From contig URFL01000002.1 of the NCBI GenBank assembly GCA_900547105.1, forward strand, positions 145,451-209,450: DNA of 64,000 nucleotides, written 5' to 3'. This DNA is from an uncultured Oscillospiraceae bacterium (GTDB lineage Bacteria > Bacillota > Clostridia > Oscillospirales > Acutalibacteraceae). Shown here piece by piece: positions 34,580-43,288 of this stretch. Numbering within the stretch: the first letter of the stretch is position 1; each line of letters opens with the position of its first letter. The translations under genes and the position numbers were made by a program. The notes beneath the pieces are model-generated. The model was not told where the DNA came from and did not search any database. It was given only the letters and a program-made list of their open reading frames with translations.

Positions 34580-35515
34580 GTGATAAAAACAAGAGCCAAA
34601 AAAGAGCAGGTTCCGATGAGCGCCATCGCGCGTAAGGAACTGCGCAAACGGACGGCGACATCTTATGCGTTCGTCCTCCCCTATTTCCTCTGCTTCTGTG
34701 TCTTCACCGTTTTGCCGGTGTTGATCTCCATCTTTTTCAGCTTCACGTCCTTTAACGTTCTGGAACCCCCGAAATTCACGGGACTGGAAAACTACATCCG
34801 GATGTTCTTTAAGGATTCGATCTTCCTGATCGCGCTGAAAAACACCCTGTTGATCGCCATCATCACCGGTCCTGTCGGTTATCTGCTGTCCTTGCTGATG
34901 GCGTGGTTCATCAACGAACTGACCCCGAAGGTGCGTGCCTTCGTTACCCTGATCTTCTACGCGCCGACCATTTCCGGTAACGTGTACATGATCTGGTCGC
35001 TGCTGTTCAGCGGTGACTCCTACGGCTACATCAACAGTACCCTGATCCGTTTGGGCGTGATCCAGGCGCCCATCCAGTTCCTGAAAAACACCGCTTACAT
35101 GATGCCCATCGTCATCGGCGTGTCGCTGTGGATGAGCTTGGGCGCCGGCTTCTTGTCCTTCATCGCCGGTTTCCAGGGCGTGGACAAGAGCTATTATGAA
35201 GCGGCCGCCATGGACGGTATCAAAAACCGCTGGCAGGAGCTGTGGTTCGTCACCCTGCCCATGATGCGCAACCAGATGATGTTCTCTGCGGTTATGAGTA
35301 TCACCAGCGCGTTCAACGTGGGCAGCGTGGTTACCGGTCTGTTCGGTTTCCCGTCTACCGACTATGCGGTACATACCATTATGAACCACCTGGAGGACTA
35401 TGGTGGCACCCGTTTCGAAATGGGCTATGCGAGTGCCATAGCCACCCTTCTGTTTATTATCATGGTCGGCATCAACCTTGTGGTGCGCAAACTGGTAGCA
35501 AAGGTGGGTTCGTAA
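34580..35515 (+). CDS. Sugar ABC transporter permease, first pair (LplB/MalF type)
   Basis: This CUT1-type permease subunit (311 aa) has six membrane helices. The EAA loop that docks the ATPase reads EAAAMDGIKNRWQELWFVTL near residue 206. It starts KTRAKKEQVP after a GTG at 34580, chosen because GAGGTGA lies 6 bases ahead; a GTG nine bases upstream has no site. The gene follows the large solute-binding protein by 10 bases and is followed by its partner permease after one base. No ATPase is encoded nearby, so the pair should use a shared MsmX-type ATPase. Confidence 0.92.
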   Translation: MIKTRAKKEQVPMSAIARKELRKRTATSYAFVLPYFLCFCVFTVLPVLISIFFSFTSFNVLEPPKFTGLENYIRMFFKDSIFLIALKNTLLIAIITGPVGYLLSLLMAWFINELTPKVRAFVTLIFYAPTISGNVYMIWSLLFSGDSYGYINSTLIRLGVIQAPIQFLKNTAYMMPIVIGVSLWMSLGAGFLSFIAGFQGVDKSYYEAAAMDGIKNRWQELWFVTLPMMRNQMMFSAVMSITSAFNVGSVVTGLFGFPSTDYAVHTIMNHLEDYGGTRFEMGYASAIATLLFIIMVGINLVVRKLVAKVGS

Positions 35516-35516
35516 A

Positions 35517-36419
35517 GTGAGAGAAAAAGTAGTAGACTCCAAAGGCCGCGTTCACAAGCTGCGCGCTGCCAAAAATGTTCGACTGAACCGTTCTCGCGGC
35601 GGTGATATTTCCATCGCTGTGATCCTGACTTGCTTTGGCTTTCTGATGGCGATCCCCATGATCTACGCCATTTCGCAATCGCTGAAGCCGCTGGACGAAT
35701 TGTGGATGTTCCCGCCCCGCTTCTTGGTGCGCAACCCCACGCTGAAGAACTTCTCTGATCTGTTCAGTCTGATGTCCAGCTCGTGGGTGCCGGTCAGCCG
35801 GTACATCTTCAACACGGTGCTGATCTCGTTTGTCGGTACCGGCGGTCACCTGGTGTTCGCTTCGATGGCAGCGTATGCGCTGTCCAAGCATAAATTCCGC
35901 GGCCGCACCGTGATTTTTGAAACCATCGTTCTGTCCCTGATGTTCTCGACGGCGGTCACCGCGGTGCCCAACTTCCTGATCATCTCCAAGCTGGGCATGA
36001 TGAACACCTATTGGGCGCTGATCCTGCCGGCGTTCTCCTCTTCCATGGGTCTGTATCTGATGAAACAGTTCATGGAGCAAATGGTTCCGGACACGGTTCT
36101 GGAAGCCGCCCGCATCGACGGCAGCGGCGAGTTTCGCACCTTCTGGAGCATTGTGATGCCGATGGTGAAACCCGGTTGGTTGACCTTGATCGTGTTCTCG
36201 TTCCAGGGTCTGTGGAACTCGGGCAGCACCAACCTGATCCAGAAAGAGCAGCTCAAAACCCTGAACTACGCTCTGTCCCAGGTTGTCAACGGCGGTGTTA
36301 CCCGTGCGGGCGCTGCCGCCGCCGGTATGGTGGTCATGATGATCGTCCCGATCATCATGTTCCTCGTTACCCAGAGCAACATCATCGAAACCATGTCCAC
36401 CTCGGGCATGAAAGACTAA
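35517..36419 (+). CDS. Carbohydrate ABC transporter permease, first pair (YtcP/MalG type)
   Basis: This 300-aa partner permease has six membrane helices and the EAA loop EAARIDGSGEFRTFWSIVMP near residue 195. It starts at GTG with AAGGTGG 9 bases ahead, one base after the stop of the first permease, so translation is coupled. The N-terminal ~25 residues are strongly basic (KLRAAKNVRLNRSRG), as usual for the cytoplasmic end of MalG-type proteins. Confidence 0.92.
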   Translation: MREKVVDSKGRVHKLRAAKNVRLNRSRGGDISIAVILTCFGFLMAIPMIYAISQSLKPLDELWMFPPRFLVRNPTLKNFSDLFSLMSSSWVPVSRYIFNTVLISFVGTGGHLVFASMAAYALSKHKFRGRTVIFETIVLSLMFSTAVTAVPNFLIISKLGMMNTYWALILPAFSSSMGLYLMKQFMEQMVPDTVLEAARIDGSGEFRTFWSIVMPMVKPGWLTLIVFSFQGLWNSGSTNLIQKEQLKTLNYALSQVVNGGVTRAGAAAAGMVVMMIVPIIMFLVTQSNIIETMSTSGMKD

Positions 36420-36432
36420 AGGAGGGATGATA

Positions 36433-38589
36433 ATGAAGCGTAAAACTCTTGGCCGTGTGTGTTTGCTGCTGATGGCGTTCGCGCTGTTGTTGTCCTCCTT
36501 TGGCGTGTCTGCCTCGGTGGATAAAGCATATCAAACCTACACCTACTCCAGCAACGGCGTTTCGCAAGCTTCGCCGGATGCCTACTATCCCGCCGGACGG
36601 TATATTTCGTTCGGTCAGTGGAAAGGGCAGGAAGTCAAGCTCAGCAAACCGGAAGACATTTTTGTGGATCAACACAAAAATGTGATCATCTCCGACACCG
36701 GTAACAACCGCGTAGTGGTGCTTGACCAGAATTTCAAGCTGGTGACGGTGCTGGACTCCTTTAAGGATGCCAAAGGCGCTGCCACCACCTTCTCCAAGCC
36801 GCTCGGCTTGTATCGCCACTCGGACGATCGCCTGTTCGTCTGCGACAGCGAAAACGAGCGCATCGTGGTGTTCAAACCCGATTGGACCGTTGATAAGATC
36901 ATCGGCTCCCCCGATAAAAACACCATGTACGACGGCTTCACCTTCAAGCCCATGTCGGTGGCGATCGACTCCACCGGCCGTCTGAACATTGTGTGCCAGA
37001 ACGAAACCATGGGTATTCTCGCCATGTCGGAGGACAGCGAGTTTGAAGGCTTTATCGGCGCTATCTCGGTTACTCCCACCGCTTCGGAAATCTTCTGGCG
37101 GTTGTTCATGACCGAAGAGCAGATCGCCAAATCCATTCAGCTGATCCCCGCCCCGTACAACAACATCTCGGTGGACAGCAAAGGGTTCATCTATGCGACC
37201 TCCTCCTCGTTCACCACCAATGAAGTGTACGCGCAGGTGCAAAGCAAAGACAAGACCAGCTCCAAATCCCCGGTCAAACGCTTTACCCCCTCGGGCGAAG
37301 ACGTGCTGGTGCGCAACGGTTACTATGCACCGCTCGGTGATTTGGAATTCCCGTATGTAAACACCACCACCGATACCGGTAGCTCCACCATCGAAGACGT
37401 GGCGATCGGCGAGAACGACATCTACAGCCTGATGGACTCCCGCCACAACAAGATCTTCACCTACGATGGCGACGGCAACCTGCTGTACGCGTTCGGCGGC
37501 AGCAGCACCGCGGTCGGTACCTTCACCCGGCTGGGCGCCATCTCCTATTTCGGTAGCGACATGGTCGCGCTGGATCACGAAGGCAACTCGGTGACGCTGT
37601 TTACCAAAACCGAATACGGCAAGCTGATTGATGAAGTAATTTCGCTGCAGCGTCAGCGCAAATACACCGAAACCATTCCGGTTTGGGAAAAAATCAAAGC
37701 CGCCAACAACAACTTTGACCTCGCGTATGTGGGCATTGGTAAATCGCTGATGCAGCAGGGCGAGTATGACAAAGCGATGGATTACTTCTACGCCGCCGAT
37801 GTGCCGGAGCAGTACTCGCTGGCAATGAAGCAGGCACGTTCCGAAAGTTTGGAAAACTTCGCTATCCTGATTCCCATTGTGGTGATCCTTCTGGTTGTGC
37901 TGCTGGTCAAATTGTTTGCCAAAGCGCGCGAATACAACCACAAGGAAGCGCTGGCGGGCGGCGAACACTCCACCAAGAGCGGCCTGATTTACGGCACCTA
38001 TGTGATCTTCCATCCGTTTGACGGTTTCTGGGATATTCAACATGAAAAACGCGGTAATCTGCGCTCGGCTTTGATTATTCTGGCTGTCCTGCTGATCTCG
38101 GCTGTGGCCAGCACACCGCTGACCGCCTATCTGTTCAGTGAAAGCAACCGGCTGGAAAGCACCTTCTTCCGCGATCTGCTCAACGTTTTGTTGCCGCTGA
38201 TCCTGTGGTGCGTCGCCAACTGGTGTCTTACCTCGCTGATGGATGGTAAAGGTTCGTTTAAGGACATCTTCATCTCGGTGTGCTACGCCGTGATCCCGCT
38301 GTGCTTCGTGATGCTGCCGGCGGCGCTGCTGACCAACGCGTTGTCCCTGGACGAAGCCACCATCATCACCTATATGATGAACATCGCCTATGTCTGGACG
38401 GGCATTTTGATCGTCGCTTCCAGCATGACGGTCCACAGCTATTCGTTCGGTAAGAACATTATGGTGTGTTTGCTGACCATCGTCGGCATGGCCATCATCC
38501 TGTTCCTTGCGATGCTGTTCCTGAGCGTATCCAACCGTATGATCTCGTTTATCGGCAGTTTGATCAGCGAGATATCCATTCGTTTCTAA
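36433..38589 (+). CDS. NHL-repeat, TPR and Yip1 membrane protein
   Basis: This 718-aa protein has a signal peptide (RVCLLLMAFALLLSSFGVSA) and an extracellular beta propeller of about six NHL-type repeats (residues ~60-380). Repeats read PEDIFVDQHKNVIISDTGNN, PLGLYRHSDDRLFVCDSENE, PMSVAIDSTGRLNIVCQNET and so on. A TPR-like pair (NNNFDLAYVGIGKSLMQQGE and YDKAMDYFYAAD, residues ~410-465) precedes a membrane helix (FAILIPIVVILLVVLLVKLF, ~476). The C-terminus from about 525 is a Yip1-like domain of five helices starting IFHPFDGFWDIQHEKRGNLR. No catalytic motif is visible. GGAGGG lies 6 bases ahead of the chosen ATG. It sits between the two permease pairs, so a sensing or tethering role outside the membrane is plausible but unproven. 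Confidence 0.85.
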   Translation: MKRKTLGRVCLLLMAFALLLSSFGVSASVDKAYQTYTYSSNGVSQASPDAYYPAGRYISFGQWKGQEVKLSKPEDIFVDQHKNVIISDTGNNRVVVLDQNFKLVTVLDSFKDAKGAATTFSKPLGLYRHSDDRLFVCDSENERIVVFKPDWTVDKIIGSPDKNTMYDGFTFKPMSVAIDSTGRLNIVCQNETMGILAMSEDSEFEGFIGAISVTPTASEIFWRLFMTEEQIAKSIQLIPAPYNNISVDSKGFIYATSSSFTTNEVYAQVQSKDKTSSKSPVKRFTPSGEDVLVRNGYYAPLGDLEFPYVNTTTDTGSSTIEDVAIGENDIYSLMDSRHNKIFTYDGDGNLLYAFGGSSTAVGTFTRLGAISYFGSDMVALDHEGNSVTLFTKTEYGKLIDEVISLQRQRKYTETIPVWEKIKAANNNFDLAYVGIGKSLMQQGEYDKAMDYFYAADVPEQYSLAMKQARSESLENFAILIPIVVILLVVLLVKLFAKAREYNHKEALAGGEHSTKSGLIYGTYVIFHPFDGFWDIQHEKRGNLRSALIILAVLLISAVASTPLTAYLFSESNRLESTFFRDLLNVLLPLILWCVANWCLTSLMDGKGSFKDIFISVCYAVIPLCFVMLPAALLTNALSLDEATIITYMMNIAYVWTGILIVASSMTVHSYSFGKNIMVCLLTIVGMAIILFLAMLFLSVSNRMISFIGSLISEISIRF

Positions 38590-38602
38590 GGAGGTGTGCC
38601 AT

Positions 38603-41275
38603 ATGAGAAAGTGTAAATTGTTGCTGATACCTCTGTGCCTGATCTTGCTGTTCAGCTGCATTCCGATTGCTGGCACAACCGCCGCGGATGAGGATAAACC
38701 CTTCTCCTACGGTCAGCTGGACTACGGCGACAAGGAAACTCCTCACGAGTTGACCTATAAAGATCAAACCGCCATGCTGGCGGATATGAAAAAGGTCGCT
38801 TCCAGCGCCAATCTGGAATTGTATATTGACGAAACCAACCTCAATATCGCCGTGAAAAACCTGAAAACCGGCGTCATCAATTCCGCTTATCCCTATAACG
38901 CTGCCAACGATCCCACCTGCATCGGCGACGTCGCCAAACAGATGCAGTCGCAGATCGAGATCAGTTACAGCACCATCTCCACCGGTCAATCGTCCACCCT
39001 GTATTCGTTCAATGACTGCCTGGATTACGGTCAGTTCATCATCAACGAAGTGGACAACGGTGTGGAGATCATCTTCTCGCTGGGCGAAGATCTGGAAAAC
39101 CAGATCCTGCCGAGCGTGATGACCGAAGACTCCTTCAACAACCTGATCGAATCGCTGAACAAACCCGAGATTCTGGATCAGCTGGGTCAGAGCATCGAAG
39201 AGGTGCAGGAGTATCTGAGCGGCGGTACCTTCCCGGTGTACCAGCATCTGGTATACGATGAGATGGACGAAGTCGAACGCGACATCTACATGGAAAGCTA
39301 CCCCAATCTGAAAAACATCAACCTGTATGTGATGTCCGGCGATTTGAACCCCGATATGCAGGAAGAAGTGCAGAACCTCTTCTCGCTGGCCGGTTACACC
39401 GCCGAGATGAAACAGAAAGACCTGGACGACAGCGGTTATAAACCGTCGGATGAAGACGCCGAAAATATCACTCCCAACTTCAAGCTGACCACCCGCTACA
39501 CCATCGACGACGAACACTTCTACGCGGAGCTGGACGCCAACAAGGTAGTGTACGACGAGGACAACTACAACATCGAAGACATCACGATGCTCCGGTATTT
39601 CGGCGCTTCCACTTCCCAGAACAAAGGTTATGTGTTCCTGCCGGACGGCAGCGGCGCTGCCATCAGCTTTGACGATCCGGCGCTGGAGCGTCCGGCGGTG
39701 CTGGGCGGTCCGCTGTACGGCGGTGACAACGGCACCACCTATCCCAAACAGCCCACCTTCACCGGTGTGTATCATCTGCCGGTATTCGGCATTAAGGTGA
39801 ATGACAGCGCTCTGTTCGGCATCATCGAAGAGGGCGACGGTATGAGCGGCGTGTATGCCGATCTGGGTGATGTGGTTAGCTCTTACTACTGCGCCTACCC
39901 CATCTTCTCTGTCAAAACCAAAGACAGCGTGCGTATGGAAGAAAAAGCCGGCACCGGCTCTTCCTCCACCGGCTTTGTGGATCGGTTCAGCACCAACTCC
40001 TACACCGGCAACTTCAAGGTGCGCTACAACTTCCTGTCCGGCAACGATGCCAACTATGTGGGCATGGCCAACGTGTATCGCGAATATCTGAAGGATCAGG
40101 GGCTGACCTCCGGCGACACCACCCAAAACAGCATCCAGTTCCAGATGAACACGCTGGGCAGTGTGAAACACGACGCCAAGTTTGGTCTGATCCCCTACAC
40201 CGCGACGTCGGTGCTGACCTCCTACAAAGACAACCAGACCATGATCGACGAGCTGCGCAAAATGGGCGTGAGCGACTTCGGCTTGCAGCTGATCGGCTGG
40301 CAAAAATCTGGTCTGGACACCATGGCGGTCAACAAATACCGCGCCTCCTCCAAAATGGGCGGCAGCGATGATTTGAAAGAGCTGATCGCGTATTGCCAGA
40401 AAAACAACATCGGTTTCTATCCCGAAGCGGATCTGATGTATGTGGCCAACGAAGGCTCGTTTGACGGCTTCTCGGCGCGGTCGGATGCGATCCGGTTGAT
40501 CAACAACCAGTACGGCACCCACGCGTATCTGTCGCCCACCTACAACGAGTATATGAGCGATGCGTACGCCCTGTCGCCGACCCGCTACGCGTCCTTCCTC
40601 GACAGCTTCTTGAGCAGCTACACCAAGAAAACCACCGGCACCTCGATCAATCTGGCGCGCATGGGTATGTATCTGAACTCGGATTTCAAATCCTCGCGTC
40701 TGACCGATCGCCAGCAGGCGATGAACACCATCAAATCGATGTTGACCGACAGCAGCAAAGACAACCAGTTCGCCTTTAACGGCGCGAACGCGTATGTGCT
40801 GCCTTACGCCAGCCAGCTGCTGGATGTGCCGCTGGAAAGCAACGGTCAGCAGGGCGAAACCTACGATGTGCCGTTCCTGCAGATGGTTTTGATGAACAAT
40901 GTGTCGTATGCGGCACCGTCCATCAACACCACCTCTGACCGCCAGGATTACCTGCTGCGCTGCATCGAGAGCCAAAGCTCGCCTTCCTTCAATCTGATCT
41001 ATCAGAATGCGGACGTGCTGAAATCCACCACCTACACCGAATATTACAATGTGGACTTCAACATCAACAAAAAGGATTTTGTTTCGTATTACGACTATGT
41101 AAAGACCGCTCTGGACGGTGTCGTCGGTGTTCCCATGACGGAACATACGCGCCTTTCCACCAATGTTGTTCGTATTCGTTATGAGAATGGTACTCAGTTG
41201 TATATCAACTACGGAAAAAGCGATGTGACCGTTGACGGCCACGCCATCAAGGCACAAAGCTATGTCAAATTCTGA
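38603..41275 (+). CDS. DUF5696 domain-containing exported protein
   Basis: This 890-aa protein belongs to the DUF5696 family, which has no known activity and is found next to CUT1 permeases in Firmicutes. A hydrophobic leader ends in LLFSC (Cys19), which could be a lipobox with Phe at an unusual position. The middle part (about residues 180-430) is beta-rich and contains GYVFLPDGSGAAISFDDPAL. The C-terminal ~350 residues look like a TIM barrel: LQLIGWQKSGLDT, KMGGSDDLKELIAYCQKNNI and GFYPEADLMYVANEGSF have the strand/helix rhythm and the acidic pair of glycosidases such as the GH101-type enzymes. Catalytic function is inference. GGAGGT lies ahead of the ATG. Confidence 0.85.
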   Translation: MRKCKLLLIPLCLILLFSCIPIAGTTAADEDKPFSYGQLDYGDKETPHELTYKDQTAMLADMKKVASSANLELYIDETNLNIAVKNLKTGVINSAYPYNAANDPTCIGDVAKQMQSQIEISYSTISTGQSSTLYSFNDCLDYGQFIINEVDNGVEIIFSLGEDLENQILPSVMTEDSFNNLIESLNKPEILDQLGQSIEEVQEYLSGGTFPVYQHLVYDEMDEVERDIYMESYPNLKNINLYVMSGDLNPDMQEEVQNLFSLAGYTAEMKQKDLDDSGYKPSDEDAENITPNFKLTTRYTIDDEHFYAELDANKVVYDEDNYNIEDITMLRYFGASTSQNKGYVFLPDGSGAAISFDDPALERPAVLGGPLYGGDNGTTYPKQPTFTGVYHLPVFGIKVNDSALFGIIEEGDGMSGVYADLGDVVSSYYCAYPIFSVKTKDSVRMEEKAGTGSSSTGFVDRFSTNSYTGNFKVRYNFLSGNDANYVGMANVYREYLKDQGLTSGDTTQNSIQFQMNTLGSVKHDAKFGLIPYTATSVLTSYKDNQTMIDELRKMGVSDFGLQLIGWQKSGLDTMAVNKYRASSKMGGSDDLKELIAYCQKNNIGFYPEADLMYVANEGSFDGFSARSDAIRLINNQYGTHAYLSPTYNEYMSDAYALSPTRYASFLDSFLSSYTKKTTGTSINLARMGMYLNSDFKSSRLTDRQQAMNTIKSMLTDSSKDNQFAFNGANAYVLPYASQLLDVPLESNGQQGETYDVPFLQMVLMNNVSYAAPSINTTSDRQDYLLRCIESQSSPSFNLIYQNADVLKSTTYTEYYNVDFNINKKDFVSYYDYVKTALDGVVGVPMTEHTRLSTNVVRIRYENGTQLYINYGKSDVTVDGHAIKAQSYVKF

Positions 41276-41318
41276 TGTTCACAACCGATGAATACAACAA
41301 CATGAAAGGTGTGTTACT

Positions 41319-42248
41319 ATGAGCAAACAGCATTCTGCTAACCGGCTGAGAGCCAAAAAGCAGATCGCGGGCTGGATCTTTGTTTTGCCGTTTATCATCG
41401 GCTTTCTGTGCTACTTCCTGCCTGTGATCGTCAACTCGCTGATTTATAGTTTTTCGGATATCAAAACGACCGACGCCGGTATGGAAACGACGTTCACCGG
41501 TCTGAAAAACTTCACCTACGCGATCAAATCCGATACCAAGTTTGTCCAGTATCTGGCGACATCGGTATCCACCCTGTTGGCCAACACCCCCAGCATCCTG
41601 ATCTTCAGCCTGTTCATCGCGGTGGTGCTGAACCAGAAGATGCCCGGTCGGGCGGCGTTCCGTGCCATCTTCTTCATTCCGGTCATCATTGCCACCGGTA
41701 TGATCGAGCGTGCGGACCTGAACAACGCGGTGTTGAACAACCTGAACACCGCCAGTGCCATCGACACCGGTGCGCTGGCGGGCAGCTCCCAGATGTTCTC
41801 GCTGGAAGATATCACCCAGCTGCTGTCCTCGCTGAACTTCAGCGTGACGCTGACCTCGTATGTGTCGGCAGCGGTCAACAACATTCTGGATATCGTGAAC
41901 CAGTCGGGTATCCAGATTCTGATCTTCCTGGCCGGTCTGCAGTCCATCTCTCCCGCCATTTATGAGTCGGCGGAAATCGAAGGTGCGACCGCATGGGAGT
42001 GCTTCTGGAAGATCACCTTCCCGATGATCAGCCCGATGATCCTTGTTAACCTGTTCTATACGATCATCGACTTCTTCACCCGTTCGTCCAGCACCATGAT
42101 GGAGTACATCCACGAACTCAGCTTTGAAAAATCCCTGTTCGGTGAGGCTTCGGCCATGTCGTGGATCTACTTCGGCTGTATCGCCGCCATTCTGGCGGTC
42201 ACGGCGTTGATCGTGGGTCGGTTCATATTCTATCAACAACGCGATTAA
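41319..42248 (+). CDS. Sugar ABC transporter permease, second pair (MalF type)
   Basis: This 309-aa permease has six membrane helices and the EAA loop ESAEIEGATAWECFWKITFP near residue 216. An insertion of about 45 residues (residues ~130-180, NNLNTASAIDTGALAG onward) between helices, probably outside the membrane, is longer than in the first pair. The upstream gap of 43 bases is the largest inside the operon, and no promoter was found in it. Its partner follows after 14 bases. Confidence 0.9.
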   Translation: MSKQHSANRLRAKKQIAGWIFVLPFIIGFLCYFLPVIVNSLIYSFSDIKTTDAGMETTFTGLKNFTYAIKSDTKFVQYLATSVSTLLANTPSILIFSLFIAVVLNQKMPGRAAFRAIFFIPVIIATGMIERADLNNAVLNNLNTASAIDTGALAGSSQMFSLEDITQLLSSLNFSVTLTSYVSAAVNNILDIVNQSGIQILIFLAGLQSISPAIYESAEIEGATAWECFWKITFPMISPMILVNLFYTIIDFFTRSSSTMMEYIHELSFEKSLFGEASAMSWIYFGCIAAILAVTALIVGRFIFYQQRD

Positions 42249-42262
42249 AGGAGGGAAAAAAG

Positions 42263-43210
42263 ATGACAAAACCCCGTTTTTTCAGCCAGTCGAATTCGCT
42301 GGCGATGAAGCATAAGGCCAATAAGTTTGTCGGTGCTTTTTTCCGCTATGTGCTGTTGATTGGTTTGAGCTTCATTATCATTTATCCGTTTATCGCCCGT
42401 ATCTCCACCATGTTTATGTCCTCGGCGGACCTGACGGACCCCACGGTGCGGTACATTCCCCGCCACCCCACCTTTGACAACATTACCTACATCTTCCAAA
42501 ACGCCGACTTTGGCCGCGCGTTCCTGCACACCTTCCTGATCTCGTTCATCAGCGCTTCGCTGACGACGGCGATGGCGTGCTGCGTGGGCTACGGCTTGGC
42601 GAAGTTCCGCTTGAAAGGCGCCAATGTGGTCATCATTCTGGTGGTGTTCACTCTGCTGGTGCCGCCCCAGAGCATCATGATCCCGATGTACTCCTACTTC
42701 CAGTTCTTTGACATCTTCGGATTGTTCAAAGCGACGCTGGGACATTCGCTGCAGCTGACCGATACCTACTGGCCGGTCATCGGGCTGAGCATCACCGGCT
42801 TCAGCTTCCGCGCCGGACTGTTCATCCTGATCGTTTGGCAGTTTATGCGCGGCGTGCCGGATGAGCTGCTGGAAGCGGCGGATGTGGACGGTGCCAGCAC
42901 GAGCAAGACCTTCTTCAGCGTCATCGTGCCGCTGTCCACCACCATTCTGGTGACGGTGTTCCTGCTGTCCTTCTGCTGGCAGTGGACCGATACCTTCTAC
43001 TCCACCACTTTGTACAACGAGATCCCGATTCTCGCTAATGAAGTGGTGACCGTCGGTAGCAGCGCCACGGTTGGCGGCGGTACCTCGTATATGTCCAGTG
43101 TTATCACCAACACGGCGGTCATGGTGGCTATCGCCCCCCTGATCATCATGTACCTCTTCTGCCAGCGCTATCTGGTGGAAGGCATCGAGCGCAGCGGTAT
43201 CGTGGGTTAA
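42263..43210 (+). CDS. Carbohydrate ABC transporter permease, second pair (MalG type)
   Basis: This 315-aa permease has six membrane helices and the EAA loop EAADVDGASTSKTFFSVIVP near residue 203. AAAGGAGGG is placed ahead of the ATG. It is the last gene of the operon and is followed by a terminator hairpin. The pair 41319-43210 differs clearly in sequence from the first pair, so the operon can serve two importers. The lipoprotein solute-binding protein encoded divergently (29297-30874) is a good candidate for its partner. Confidence 0.9.
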   Translation: MTKPRFFSQSNSLAMKHKANKFVGAFFRYVLLIGLSFIIIYPFIARISTMFMSSADLTDPTVRYIPRHPTFDNITYIFQNADFGRAFLHTFLISFISASLTTAMACCVGYGLAKFRLKGANVVIILVVFTLLVPPQSIMIPMYSYFQFFDIFGLFKATLGHSLQLTDTYWPVIGLSITGFSFRAGLFILIVWQFMRGVPDELLEAADVDGASTSKTFFSVIVPLSTTILVTVFLLSFCWQWTDTFYSTTLYNEIPILANEVVTVGSSATVGGGTSYMSSVITNTAVMVAIAPLIIMYLFCQRYLVEGIERSGIVG

Positions 43211-43235
43211 CGATACACCTCACGCGATCGTACAA

Positions 43236-43262
43236 ACGGCCCGCCGAATCGGCGGGCCGTTT
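43236..43262 (+). terminator. Terminator of the seven-gene operon
   Basis: ACGGCCCGCCG pairs with CGGCGGGCCGT around a 3- to 4-base loop, followed by TTTCG. The stem is strong but the uridine tail is short. The AraC gene starts 27 bases later. Confidence 0.7.
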
Positions 43263-43288
43263 CGCATATTCGACAAAGGAGAGCACCT

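Noticed and set aside
32140..34647. An 835-codon minus-strand frame under the large solute-binding protein
   Set aside because: Shadow of the sense gene. There is no usable start and no domain signal.
36382..41257. Long minus-strand frames (764 and 897 codons) under the NHL-Yip1 and DUF5696 genes
   Set aside because: Gln/His/Val-rich shadows without ribosome binding sites. The sense genes form a regular operon.
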